Positions 16,660-24,869 of a DNA stretch of 64,000 nucleotides are shown piece by piece. The translations under genes and the position numbers were made by a program. Under the pieces are notes generated by a model, which had not been told where the DNA came from, ran no database searches, and saw only the letters and a program-made list of their open reading frames with translations. Position 1 is the first letter of the stretch. The number at the start of each line of letters is the position of its first letter. The stretch covers positions 26,847-90,846 of the forward strand of contig NZ_AQVB01000009.1 in the NCBI RefSeq assembly GCF_000372065.1, read 5' to 3'. The DNA comes from Oligella urethralis DSM 7531 (lineage in GTDB: Bacteria; Pseudomonadota; Gammaproteobacteria; Burkholderiales; Burkholderiaceae_B).

Positions 16660-18372
16660 ATGAGTAACTTAATTGAAGTTAAAGTTCCTGACATCGGCGA
16701 TTTCGATGAAGTGGATGTGATCGAGGTGCTAGTGGCCGAGGGTGACCGTATTGAGGAGGATCAAAGTCTGATTACGGTTGAATCCGATAAAGCATCCATG
16801 GAAATTCCTTCGTCTGCTGCGGGTATTGTTAAATCGCTTAAAGTTAAGGTCGGCGATAAGGTGAGCGAAGGTACGGTATTACTTGAGCTTGAGCCAGATG
16901 CCGGGGCAGCATCTGCATCTGAGCCAAGCGCCACAGCTGAGAATAAAGCGAGTACTGAGACGGCAGCCGACACTTCAGCGTCTGTAGCAGCGGCTTCAGC
17001 GTCTGCCGCGCCAGCTGATGCGAGTGGTGGGGTGGTGCAGGTCGTCGTACCTGATATTGGTGATTTTGATGAAGTCGATGTGATTGAAGTCTTAGTCAAT
17101 GAGGGTGATACCGTTCAAGAGGAGCAAAGCCTGATTACGGTTGAATCTGATAAGGCTTCGATGGAGATCCCAAGCAGCCATGCCGGTCGAGTTGTGGCAC
17201 TACGGGTTAAGGTAGGCGATAAGGTTGCCAAGGGTAGCTTGATTCTTGAGTTGGCAGCAGCGGGTGGCTCCGAGGCTGCAGCACCAGTAGCGTCGACCGT
17301 TGCCCCTACGCCAGCAGCAGCCGAACCTACAGCAGTCAAAGCGCCAACCGAGGCAACACACGCTTATCCAATTCAGCGTGCTGAGTTAGGTGATGATAGG
17401 GAATCGCCTACGGCTTCCTATGCCTTATCAGCTCAGGAATTCCGTAATTTACCGCATGCCTCACCATCGGTCAGAAAGTTTGCCCGTGAGTTGGGTGTTG
17501 ACTTAACCGCTGTGAACGGTACAGGTTCGCGTGGCCGAATTGTGTTGGATGACGTCCGTCAATTCGTTAAAAACGCCTTATCCGTTGGCTTTAGCCAGCC
17601 AAGTGCAACCACTGAAACTAAAGCGGTTGCTGGTGGTGGTCTACAAGTGCTTGATTGGCCGAAGATTGACTTTGCTAAATTTGGTGAGGTTGAAACACAG
17701 CCATTGTCACGGATTAAGAAGATTTCAGGTGCTAATCTTCACCGTAACTGGGTCATGATCCCTCATGTGACTAACAATGACAAAGCGGATATTACCGAGC
17801 TAGAGGAATTCCGTAAATTAATGAACAAAGAGCATGAGCGTGAAGGGGTGCGTTTCACCATGCTGGCCTTCTTAATCAAGGCCGTGGTCGCCACCTTGAA
17901 GAAATTCCCAGAGTTTAACGCCTCATTAGATGGTGATAACTTGGTGCTTAAGAAGTATTACCATATTGGTTTTGCTGCTGATACGCCAAATGGCTTAGTC
18001 GTGCCTGTACTGCGGGATGCGGATCAGAAGTCGATCGTTGAGATTGCGATAGAGATGAATGAGTTAGCGAAGTCTGCTCGTGAGGGTAAGCTCTCACCAA
18101 GTCAAATGCAGGGCGGTTGCTTTACCATTTCTTCTTTAGGTGGTATTGGTGGTACTGATTTTACGCCGATTATTAATGCCCCTGAGGTGGCGATTTTAGG
18201 CGTATCTCGTTCTGCTATCGAACCAGTTTGGAACGGTAAGGAGTTTATACCTCGTCTGATGTTGCCTCTCTCCTTATCCTATGATCACCGTGTGATTGAC
18301 GGGGCAGCAGCAGCTCGTTTCAATGCGCATTTGGCTAAGCTGATGTCTGATTTCCGTCGCGTTTCACTTTAA
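16660..18372 (+). CDS. aceF: Pyruvate dehydrogenase E2, dihydrolipoamide acetyltransferase
   Basis: A 570-residue core subunit of the PDH complex. It has two lipoyl domains with target lysines at 44 and 165 (both in ESDKASMEIPSS), each followed by an Ala/Pro-rich swinging linker. The peripheral-subunit-binding domain lies at about 262-297 (HASPSVRKFARELGVDL). The catalytic acetyltransferase domain ends with H543-R-V-I-D547-G, the active-site motif. It moves acetyl groups from E1 to CoA. The two lipoyl modules are nearly identical in protein and share exact DNA stretches (for example 16768-16784 equals 17131-17147). It is 14 bases upstream of lpdA. Confidence 0.98.
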   Translation: MSNLIEVKVPDIGDFDEVDVIEVLVAEGDRIEEDQSLITVESDKASMEIPSSAAGIVKSLKVKVGDKVSEGTVLLELEPDAGAASASEPSATAENKASTETAADTSASVAAASASAAPADASGGVVQVVVPDIGDFDEVDVIEVLVNEGDTVQEEQSLITVESDKASMEIPSSHAGRVVALRVKVGDKVAKGSLILELAAAGGSEAAAPVASTVAPTPAAAEPTAVKAPTEATHAYPIQRAELGDDRESPTASYALSAQEFRNLPHASPSVRKFARELGVDLTAVNGTGSRGRIVLDDVRQFVKNALSVGFSQPSATTETKAVAGGGLQVLDWPKIDFAKFGEVETQPLSRIKKISGANLHRNWVMIPHVTNNDKADITELEEFRKLMNKEHEREGVRFTMLAFLIKAVVATLKKFPEFNASLDGDNLVLKKYYHIGFAADTPNGLVVPVLRDADQKSIVEIAIEMNELAKSAREGKLSPSQMQGGCFTISSLGGIGGTDFTPIINAPEVAILGVSRSAIEPVWNGKEFIPRLMLPLSLSYDHRVIDGAAAARFNAHLAKLMSDFRRVSL

Positions 18373-18386
18373 GGGAGTAAAAAACA

Positions 18387-20147
18387 ATGAGTAAAATTGA
18401 AGTTGTTGTTCCCGATATCGGTGATTTCGATAATGTCGATGTGATTGAGGTTTTAGTCGAGGTCGGTGAGGAAATTCAAGTTGAGCAAAGCTTAATTACG
18501 GTTGAGTCAGATAAGGCCTCAATGGAAATCCCCTCATCGCATGCGGGTAAAATCGTTGATTTAGCGGTTAAGGTTGGCGATAAGGTGTCCCAAGGTAGCG
18601 TCTTATTGACGTTGGAAAGTACAGCGGCAGCGGAGACTGCCGATAGTAGCTCCAAATCAACGACTACCACTCAAGCGAGCGCCGCTGCGGCTCCGGCCAA
18701 AGCTGCTAGTGCGGCGGCAGTCAGCGCCAAAGCAGGTGAGGGCGCTTATGATGTGGTGGTACTTGGCGCAGGTCCTGGTGGTTACTCGGCAGCCTTTAGA
18801 GCGGCTGACTTGGGTCTCAAGGTGGCATTAATTGAGCGCTATTCAACCCTGGGCGGCGTCTGCTTAAATGTGGGTTGTATTCCATCTAAGGCTTTGTTAC
18901 ATAATGTCTCCGTACTTGAGGCGGCTAAGGGTTTATCTGCGGCGGGTATCCATTTTGCTGAACCGGAAGTGGATCTGGATAAGTTGCGCGAAGCTAAAGA
19001 TCAAGTGATTAATAAGCTCACGGGTGGTCTTGCGTTTATGGCTAAGGCGCGCAAAGTAGAGGTGATCGTTGGTCATGCTAGCTTTAAGGATGATCATCAC
19101 TTTGTGGTACAAAAGGAAGATGGCTCCTCACAAGAGGTGGCTTTCCATCATGCGATTATTGCGGCTGGTAGTGAATCGGTTAAATTGCCATTCCTTCCTG
19201 AGGATGAGCGTATCGTCGACTCGACCGGTGCTCTGCAATTACGTCAACAACCTAAAAAAATGCTAGTCATTGGTGGCGGTATTATTGGTTTGGAAATGGC
19301 CACCGTGTATTCAGCGCTTGGTGCACGTATTGATGTGGTTGAAATGATGGATGGTTTATTTGCTGGTGCGGATAAGGATTTAAGCCGCGTTTGGCAAAAG
19401 CGTAATCAGCATCGCTTCGATAATTTAATGCTTAACACCAAAACTGTGAGTGCCGAAGCCAAGGAAGACGGTATTTATGTGAGCTTTGAAGGGGATAAGG
19501 CGCCAACAGAGCCGCAGCGCTATGACTTAGTGTTGCAGGCAGTGGGTCGTCGCCCTAATGGCGCTAAAATAGACGCCGATAAAGCTGGTGTTGCGGTGGA
19601 TGAGCGCGGCTTTATTGCGGTAGATGCACAAATGCGCACCAATATACCGCATATTTTTGCGATTGGTGATATTGTGGGGCAACCGATGTTGGCGCACAAG
19701 GCAGTGCATGAGGCGCATGTGGCGGCCGAGGTCATTGCCGGTAAGAAAACCGTGTTTGATGTGCGGGTGATTCCTTCTGTTGCCTATACCCATCCCGAAA
19801 TTGCTTGGGCTGGTTTAACCGAGGAGCAAGCAAAAGCACAAGGGGTTAAGGTTGAAAAAGGCTTATTCCCATGGGCTGCTTCTGGTCGCGCTATTGCGAA
19901 TGGCACCGAAGATGGTTTTACCAAGTTGTTATTTGATGCCGAAACTAAGCGCATCCTGGGTGGGGCGATTGTGGGTGATCATGCCGGTGATTTAATTTCC
20001 GAGGTGTGTTTAGCCATTGAAATGGGGGCCGATATCGATGATATTGCTGCCACCATTCATCCGCATCCAACCCTTGGTGAGTCTGTTGGTATGGCAGCAG
20101 AAGCGGCACATGGCGTTTGTACTGACTTACCGCCAGTAAAGCGTTAA
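18387..20147 (+). CDS. lpdA: Dihydrolipoamide dehydrogenase (E3) with N-terminal lipoyl domain
   Basis: A 586-residue E3. Residues 1-80 form a lipoyl domain with target Lys43 (ESDKASMEIPSSHAG), an Ala/Ser/Thr-rich linker runs to about 118, and a full flavoprotein disulfide reductase follows: FAD motif VVLGAGPGGYSAAF, redox cysteines C159 and C164 (GGVCLNVGCIPSK), NAD motif VIGGGIIGLEMATVYS and the C-terminal HPTLGESV base motif. Plain E3 proteins are about 475 residues; the extra lipoyl arm is a known feature of betaproteobacterial E3 in PDH operons. It reoxidises dihydrolipoamide and makes NADH. A strong terminator follows. Confidence 0.98.
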   Translation: MSKIEVVVPDIGDFDNVDVIEVLVEVGEEIQVEQSLITVESDKASMEIPSSHAGKIVDLAVKVGDKVSQGSVLLTLESTAAAETADSSSKSTTTTQASAAAAPAKAASAAAVSAKAGEGAYDVVVLGAGPGGYSAAFRAADLGLKVALIERYSTLGGVCLNVGCIPSKALLHNVSVLEAAKGLSAAGIHFAEPEVDLDKLREAKDQVINKLTGGLAFMAKARKVEVIVGHASFKDDHHFVVQKEDGSSQEVAFHHAIIAAGSESVKLPFLPEDERIVDSTGALQLRQQPKKMLVIGGGIIGLEMATVYSALGARIDVVEMMDGLFAGADKDLSRVWQKRNQHRFDNLMLNTKTVSAEAKEDGIYVSFEGDKAPTEPQRYDLVLQAVGRRPNGAKIDADKAGVAVDERGFIAVDAQMRTNIPHIFAIGDIVGQPMLAHKAVHEAHVAAEVIAGKKTVFDVRVIPSVAYTHPEIAWAGLTEEQAKAQGVKVEKGLFPWAASGRAIANGTEDGFTKLLFDAETKRILGGAIVGDHAGDLISEVCLAIEMGADIDDIAATIHPHPTLGESVGMAAEAAHGVCTDLPPVKR

Positions 20148-20166
20148 AATAGAGCTGTTTAGGCTA

Positions 20167-20215
20167 AGCGTAAGGAGCTTTAATTAAACATTAAATGCCT
20201 CTTACGCTTTTTTTA
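20167..20215 (+). terminator. Intrinsic terminator after lpdA
   Basis: The stem AGCGTAAG (20167-20174) pairs with CTTACGCT (20201-20208) and is followed by TTTTTTATTTT. The inner loop is about 26 bases and AT-rich. It ends the aceE-aceF-lpdA transcript 20 bases past the stop. Confidence 0.85.
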
Positions 20216-20237
20216 TTTTCTTAAATATCCGTAGTTA

Positions 20238-21536
20238 ATGAGCATCATCCCCACCTCCCACAGCAGTCTTAGTACATGGCTAAGTTATTTAGAGCATTTA
20301 CACCGTCAGGAAATTGATTTAGGTCTAGATCGAATTAAGCAAGTGGCAGCACGCCTACCCATCGAGTTAGATAGTATTAAAATAGTGGTCGGCGGCACCA
20401 ATGGTAAGGGTTCCACCTGTGCTATGTTAGAGTCGATTTATTTGGCTGCTGGCTATCGAGTGGGCTTATACACCTCACCCCATCTCATCCGCTTTAATGA
20501 GCGCATTCGTCTCAATGGCTTAGAAGCTAGCGATCAGCAAATTGTGGAGCAACTCGCCATCATTGAAGAAGCGCGTGGTGATATCAGTCTCAGTTATTTC
20601 GAATACACGACCTTAGCGGCGATACTGCTTTTTAAAGCAAACGATATACAGGTATCGATTTTTGAGGTGGGCTTAGGCGGCCGGTTGGATGCGGTTAACA
20701 TCATTGATGCCGATTGCTCGATTATCACGTCGATTGCGATTGATCATATTAATTACTTGGGTGATACACGAGATCAAATCGCCTGGGAAAAAGCACATAT
20801 TTATCGCCAGGGCAAAGTCGCCATCTGTGCCGATCCAGAGCCGCCACAAAGCTTAATTGATTATGCGCAGGAAATCGGCGCGGACTTACAGTTATTTGGA
20901 CGTGATTTTAATTATACTGGCGATCAGATCCAGTGGACCTATATTGGTAAGAATCAACGTCGCCACGCTTTAGCATATCCTGCCTTAAGAGGAGCCAATC
21001 AATTAATTAACGCAGCCGCTGCCTTGACAGCCGTTGAAGCGTTAAAAATGTCTGCACCAGTGCCGAATCAGTCGATTCGTGAGGGTTTATTAAGGGTTGA
21101 ATTAGCAGGCCGTTTTCAAATCCTGCCAGGTCAACCAACCACGGTACTGGATGTGGCGCATAATCCACATGCGGCTGCCGTGCTACAGCATAATCTCCAT
21201 GCCATGTCCTATTTCCCCTATACCACGGCGGTATTCGGTATGCTGGACGATAAGGACGTCAGCCAAGTCATTAAATGCTTGGAAAAAACGGTGGATTATT
21301 GGTATTGTGCAAGTTTATCCGGCACCCGTGGTGTCTCAGGACAGGCATTAGCTGATAAAATAAACAGTTTAATCAGTAAAGACAAAGACGGCTTACCGGA
21401 GGTTAGGGTCTTTGATAGTCCACATCAGGCCTATGAAGCGGCCAAGGCTCGTAGCACCCCCGAAGACCGGATTGTGGTTTTTGGTTCATTTTTAACGGTC
21501 GCAGATGTGCTTGCGCATCTGCCATCATCGAATTAA
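20238..21536 (+). CDS. folC: Folylpolyglutamate/dihydrofolate synthase
   Basis: A 432-residue Mur-ligase-like enzyme that joins glutamate to dihydropteroate and extends polyglutamate tails on folates. The ATP loop GGTNGKGST (52-60) is followed by Y-T-S-P-H-L-I-R-F-N-E-R-I-R, and the F-E-V-G-L-G-G-R-L-D-A segment holds the catalytic Mg/substrate residues. L-D-V-A-H-N-P-H-A near 298 is the Mur C-terminal-domain motif. It begins soon after the lpdA terminator with a weak ribosome site, and I see no clear promoter of its own. It heads the folC-SPOR-cvpA-purF group (18-base gap to the next gene). Confidence 0.96.
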   Translation: MSIIPTSHSSLSTWLSYLEHLHRQEIDLGLDRIKQVAARLPIELDSIKIVVGGTNGKGSTCAMLESIYLAAGYRVGLYTSPHLIRFNERIRLNGLEASDQQIVEQLAIIEEARGDISLSYFEYTTLAAILLFKANDIQVSIFEVGLGGRLDAVNIIDADCSIITSIAIDHINYLGDTRDQIAWEKAHIYRQGKVAICADPEPPQSLIDYAQEIGADLQLFGRDFNYTGDQIQWTYIGKNQRRHALAYPALRGANQLINAAAALTAVEALKMSAPVPNQSIREGLLRVELAGRFQILPGQPTTVLDVAHNPHAAAVLQHNLHAMSYFPYTTAVFGMLDDKDVSQVIKCLEKTVDYWYCASLSGTRGVSGQALADKINSLISKDKDGLPEVRVFDSPHQAYEAAKARSTPEDRIVVFGSFLTVADVLAHLPSSN

Positions 21537-21554
21537 TCTGAGGTTATAACTAGT

Positions 21555-22550
21555 ATGGCATTTTTCGGTTCAGGTAAAAACCAGCGTCAGGAGGTTCAGT
21601 ATGAACAAAGACGTAGCAGTTCCCGACAGCAGCAACGCTATCAAAACGATCGTGAACTTAGAGAGCAGCGTATTAAATCTCGCAATCGTTTAATTGGTTC
21701 GGTGATTCTGGTGTTAGCGGCGATTATTATTTTACCGCTTGTTTTAAATACGGATGATAGTGGTAGTAGCAGTCAAAGCACTAGCCCCTTAATCCAACCG
21801 GGCTCAGCCATTGGTCAAGGTAGTGGTTTAGTGGTTGAGAGCTCACCTGGGGTACAAACACCAAGTGACCCTCACTTAGCCACCCAAAGTTCTGAGGTTG
21901 CGGAGCAGGGCACTGAGTCTAGTGCTACTGGCATAGAAGGTGAAGAGCAAGAAACGCCTGTCGCGGTTGCTGCTGCAAATACTCAGAGCGAGACAGGTTC
22001 TGCAAGTACCGATTCATCTACGGTCTCCGTTGCCGAAGCCACAGCCACTCAGAGTGCGGCGCAAGAGGCAGCTGAGCGTGAGCGCGCCGAGCAGGCGGCA
22101 GCCGAACGTGAACGGGCGCAACAGGCACGTGCTGAGCAGCAAAAGCAGCAAAAGCAGCAAGCCCAAGCAAAGCAACAAGAGCAAGCCAAACAACAGCAAA
22201 AATCCAAGAATCAAATTGATGATAAAAAGCGCACCGATGATGGTAGCAAGGCTTTAGCCATCCTTGAGGGTAGAACCCCAGCTGCCAGTAGCTCGGCACC
22301 TGCAGCTAGCACCGGAGGCGAGTTTAGTTTGCAAGTGGCTTCTTATAGCTCGGCAAATGATGCCCGAGTGCAGCGTGATCGTTTAAGAGGATCGGGCGTA
22401 TCTAATGCTTATGTACAAAGTGCCACCGTTAACGGTAAGCAAGTGTATCGTTTGCGGGTCGGTCCTTTTTCAACCCGCGAGGCTGCACAGGCAGCGCAAA
22501 CCCGTTTGCGTGCGCTTAACTTCAGTGATAGCTACGTCACGGGTCGCTAA
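21555..22550 (+). CDS. SPOR-domain inner-membrane protein (DedD-like)
   Basis: A 331-residue single-pass protein. It has a short basic, Gln/Arg-rich cytoplasmic start (1-46), one membrane helix (about 47-66, LIGSVILVLAAIIILPLVL) and a long periplasmic linker. The linker contains an Ala/Glu/Arg/Gln-rich coiled or extended segment (about 165-220), and a C-terminal SPOR domain (about 253-330, FSLQVASYSS...RLRVGPFSTREAA) that binds denuded septal peptidoglycan. The position between folC and cvpA is that of dedD. A role at the division septum is inferred from the SPOR domain. The low-complexity middle is divergent between relatives. Confidence 0.85.
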   Translation: MAFFGSGKNQRQEVQYEQRRSSSRQQQRYQNDRELREQRIKSRNRLIGSVILVLAAIIILPLVLNTDDSGSSSQSTSPLIQPGSAIGQGSGLVVESSPGVQTPSDPHLATQSSEVAEQGTESSATGIEGEEQETPVAVAAANTQSETGSASTDSSTVSVAEATATQSAAQEAAERERAEQAAAERERAQQARAEQQKQQKQQAQAKQQEQAKQQQKSKNQIDDKKRTDDGSKALAILEGRTPAASSSAPAASTGGEFSLQVASYSSANDARVQRDRLRGSGVSNAYVQSATVNGKQVYRLRVGPFSTREAAQAAQTRLRALNFSDSYVTGR

Positions 22551-22573
22551 ATCTGCTCCTCCTTCGTTGAATC

Positions 22574-23062
22574 ATGGCAACTTTTGATTATGTTGTTTTA
22601 GCGGTGATCCTCGCATCAGGTCTACTCGGCTTGATGCGAGGCTTCCTCAAGGAAATTTTTTCTCTTCTGGCTTATGTCTTAAGCTTTTTGGCAGCCATCT
22701 GGTGGGGCCCTCACTTAATTCCTACCCTCGCTCGCTATATCGATCAGGCAATTTTAACCGTGGGCTTAGCCTATTTTCTGGTCTTTATTGCCAGTTTATT
22801 ATTGTTAGGTCTACTCAACAAAACACTCGGTGCCTTATTGGATGCGACTGGCCTAGGTTCGGCTGATCGCGGTTTGGGTTTTTTATTCGGTATCTTCCGC
22901 GGTGTGATTATTGTTTTAATTCTCGTTTTAATCGCAGGTTGGAGTGCTTTACCACAAGAACCATGGTGGGTTGAGTCAAGTTTTGCACGGATGTCGGTCG
23001 ATGCGATTCGAATGATAAAAACTTGGGTGCCGGAGGGGATTGCGGTTTATTTACCCTATTAA
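22574..23062 (+). CDS. cvpA: CvpA family membrane protein
   Basis: A 162-residue inner-membrane protein with four predicted helices, starting FDYVVLAVILASGLLGLMRGFLKE, the standard CvpA opening with its conserved R-G-F. The second helix pair includes a G-L-x-x-x-D-R-x-L-G-F-L-F-G motif near residue 95. In E. coli cvpA lies directly before purF, as here (45-base gap), and is needed for colicin V production and linked to envelope stress tolerance. The biochemical function is unknown. Confidence 0.92.
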   Translation: MATFDYVVLAVILASGLLGLMRGFLKEIFSLLAYVLSFLAAIWWGPHLIPTLARYIDQAILTVGLAYFLVFIASLLLLGLLNKTLGALLDATGLGSADRGLGFLFGIFRGVIIVLILVLIAGWSALPQEPWWVESSFARMSVDAIRMIKTWVPEGIAVYLPY

Positions 23063-23107
23063 AAGGGTTTAAAATATTGTTCTTAGTGTTTTTTTAGGCG
23101 TATTTTC

Positions 23108-24535
23108 ATGTGTGGCATTATTGGCATTCACGGTTGTTCCCCAGTCAATCAATTACTTTATGATGGTTTGTTGTTATTGCAGCATCGCGGTCAAGATGCC
23201 GCCGGTATTGCAACCTACCAAAATAATCAATTTCATATTTTCAAAGCACAAGGTTTAGTACGTGATGTATTCCGCACGCGTAATATGCGTTCTTTACCGG
23301 GTAATAGCGGTATCGGGCAGGTGCGCTATCCAATTAGCGGCGCCCCAAGCGATACCGAGGAAGCGCAGCCATTTTATGTAAATGCACCTTATGGTATTTG
23401 TTTTACGCACAATGGTAACTTAACTAATTCGGACGAGCTACGTGAATCCTTGTTTAAGCACGATCGTCGCCATATCAATACCAGTTCCAATAGCGAGGTA
23501 TTACTCAATGTTTTTGCCCATGAATTATATGAGGCAAGTAAAAGCAGCAGTTTACAGGTGTCTGAGATTTTTGATGCAGTAACGGCGGTGCATCGTCGTG
23601 TCAAAGGCGCCTATGCCGCAATTGCGCAGATTGCTGGTTACGGTCTATTAGCTTTTAGAGATCCAAATGGTATTCGTCCGCTTAGTTTAGGCACACAGGA
23701 AACGCCGCAGGGAGTTGAGTGGATCCTAGCCTCTGAGTCGGTCGCAGTGGAGGGGATAGGCTTTGAGTTCGTGCGTGATGTAGCGCCCGGTGAGGCTATT
23801 TTTATTGATACCGAGGGTAAACTGCATTCGCGTTTATGTGCTGATAATGCGCAATTAAGTCCTTGTATTTTTGAGTACGTTTATTTTGCGCGTCCCGACT
23901 CTACCATTGATGGGGTTAATGTCTATAACTGTCGTTTACGCATGGGTGAGTTGTTGGCCCAAAAAGTGGCACGTGAGCTACGTTTATCGGAAGTCGATGT
24001 GGTGATGCCGATTCCGGATTCCTCCAGACCAGCTGGTATGGAATTGGCCTCGACGCTCGATTTGTCCTATCGTGAGGGCTTTATCAAGAATCGTTATGTT
24101 GGTCGCACCTTTATTATGCCGGGTCAGACAGTGCGTAAGAAGTCGGTCCGCCAGAAGCTAAATCCGATGAGCATTGAGTTTAAGGGTAAAAATGTGCTGT
24201 TGGTGGATGACTCAATTGTACGTGGTACCACTAGTCGTGAGATTGTGAGCATGGCGCGTCATGCAGGTGCCAATAAGGTGTTTTTTGCGTCCGCTGCGCC
24301 GGCAGTTCGTTATCCTAACTTCTATGGCATTGATATGCCAGATCAGAGCGATTTGATTGCCTATGGTAAATCGACTGAGCAGATTGCGCAAGAAATTGGT
24401 GCGGATGCGTTGGTCTTTCAAGACTTGGACGATCTAAAGTTAGCGATATCCGAATTAAACCCTAAGATTGAGCGCTTTGATGCGTCGTGCTTTGATGGCG
24501 ATTATGTCACCGGTGATGTGGTTTTAGCTGGTTAG
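23108..24535 (+). CDS. purF: Amidophosphoribosyltransferase
   Basis: A 475-residue enzyme for the first committed step of purine synthesis: PRPP plus glutamine to 5-phosphoribosylamine. After Met removal the nucleophile is Cys2 (MCGIIGIHG), followed by L-L-L-Q-H-R-G-Q-D-A-A-G-I-A of the class II glutaminase domain. The phosphoribosyl-binding loop is VLLVDDSIVRGTTSREI around residue 365. The length is close to the E. coli enzyme (505), and no propeptide is present. It is the last gene of the folC group and is followed by a hairpin. Confidence 0.97.
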   Translation: MCGIIGIHGCSPVNQLLYDGLLLLQHRGQDAAGIATYQNNQFHIFKAQGLVRDVFRTRNMRSLPGNSGIGQVRYPISGAPSDTEEAQPFYVNAPYGICFTHNGNLTNSDELRESLFKHDRRHINTSSNSEVLLNVFAHELYEASKSSSLQVSEIFDAVTAVHRRVKGAYAAIAQIAGYGLLAFRDPNGIRPLSLGTQETPQGVEWILASESVAVEGIGFEFVRDVAPGEAIFIDTEGKLHSRLCADNAQLSPCIFEYVYFARPDSTIDGVNVYNCRLRMGELLAQKVARELRLSEVDVVMPIPDSSRPAGMELASTLDLSYREGFIKNRYVGRTFIMPGQTVRKKSVRQKLNPMSIEFKGKNVLLVDDSIVRGTTSREIVSMARHAGANKVFFASAAPAVRYPNFYGIDMPDQSDLIAYGKSTEQIAQEIGADALVFQDLDDLKLAISELNPKIERFDASCFDGDYVTGDVVLAG

Positions 24536-24547
24536 TAGGTTTATAGG

Positions 24548-24585
24548 AAATGGCGCTGCGATAGTTTTTAGCAAGCGCCATTTTA
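24548..24585 (+). terminator. Terminator-like hairpin after purF
   Basis: A perfect 10-base stem AAATGGCGCT (24548-24557)/AGCGCCATTT (24574-24583) ending in TTTTA, 12 bases past the purF stop. The U-tract is short, so termination may be partial. Confidence 0.7.
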
Positions 24586-24589
24586 GTGA

Positions 24590-24778
24590 ATGTGTGTCGA
24601 GACGGGTGAACCCGACAGCGCTTAATAATGAATCGCTAGCCTTAAGGGCATAGATATCCGAATGATAAGTGTGGCACAATCAGGCACAGCCTAACATAGC
24701 TATAAGCTATGCGTATCCCGAGGCTTTAAGCTGCTTAAAGTATCGAATAACTCGTTTGTCTTACTTAGTAAGGGAGCA
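24590..24778. other. Hairpin-rich intergenic DNA between purF and norB
   Basis: About 190 bases with no recognisable gene but several perfect inverted repeats: CGGGT-GA-ACCCG (24603-24614), CATAGC-TATAA-GCTATG (around 24696-24712) and CTTTAAG-CTG-CTTAAAG (24724-24740). No tRNA or known riboswitch was recognised. It lies between two terminators, so it could be its own small transcript or decayed DNA. Confidence 0.4.
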
Positions 24779-24781
24779 AAT

Positions 24782-24821
24782 AAAAGCCGCTGCTCCTGAA
24801 ATTCAGTGAATAGCGGCTTTT
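24782..24821 (-). terminator. Bidirectional terminator after norB
   Basis: The stem AAAAGCCGCT (24782-24791)/AGCGGCTTTT (24812-24821), with T-runs on both strands and a 20-base loop. It lies 48 bases beyond the norB stop on the minus strand and would also stop any plus-strand transcript. Confidence 0.8.
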
Positions 24822-24869
24822 TAGATTCTAGCTTTTTGATTATATCAGCTCAGTGTTTATGGACTAGGC

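Noticed and set aside
16761-17339. Antisense frames over the lipoyl modules of aceF
   Set aside because: They repeat with the modules themselves and have low-complexity Ser/Thr/Ala composition, so they are shadows.
13948-20147. Repeated DNA in aceF/lpdA as a mobile or CRISPR-like repeat
   Set aside because: The repeats are in frame and encode lipoyl domains, so they are protein modules.
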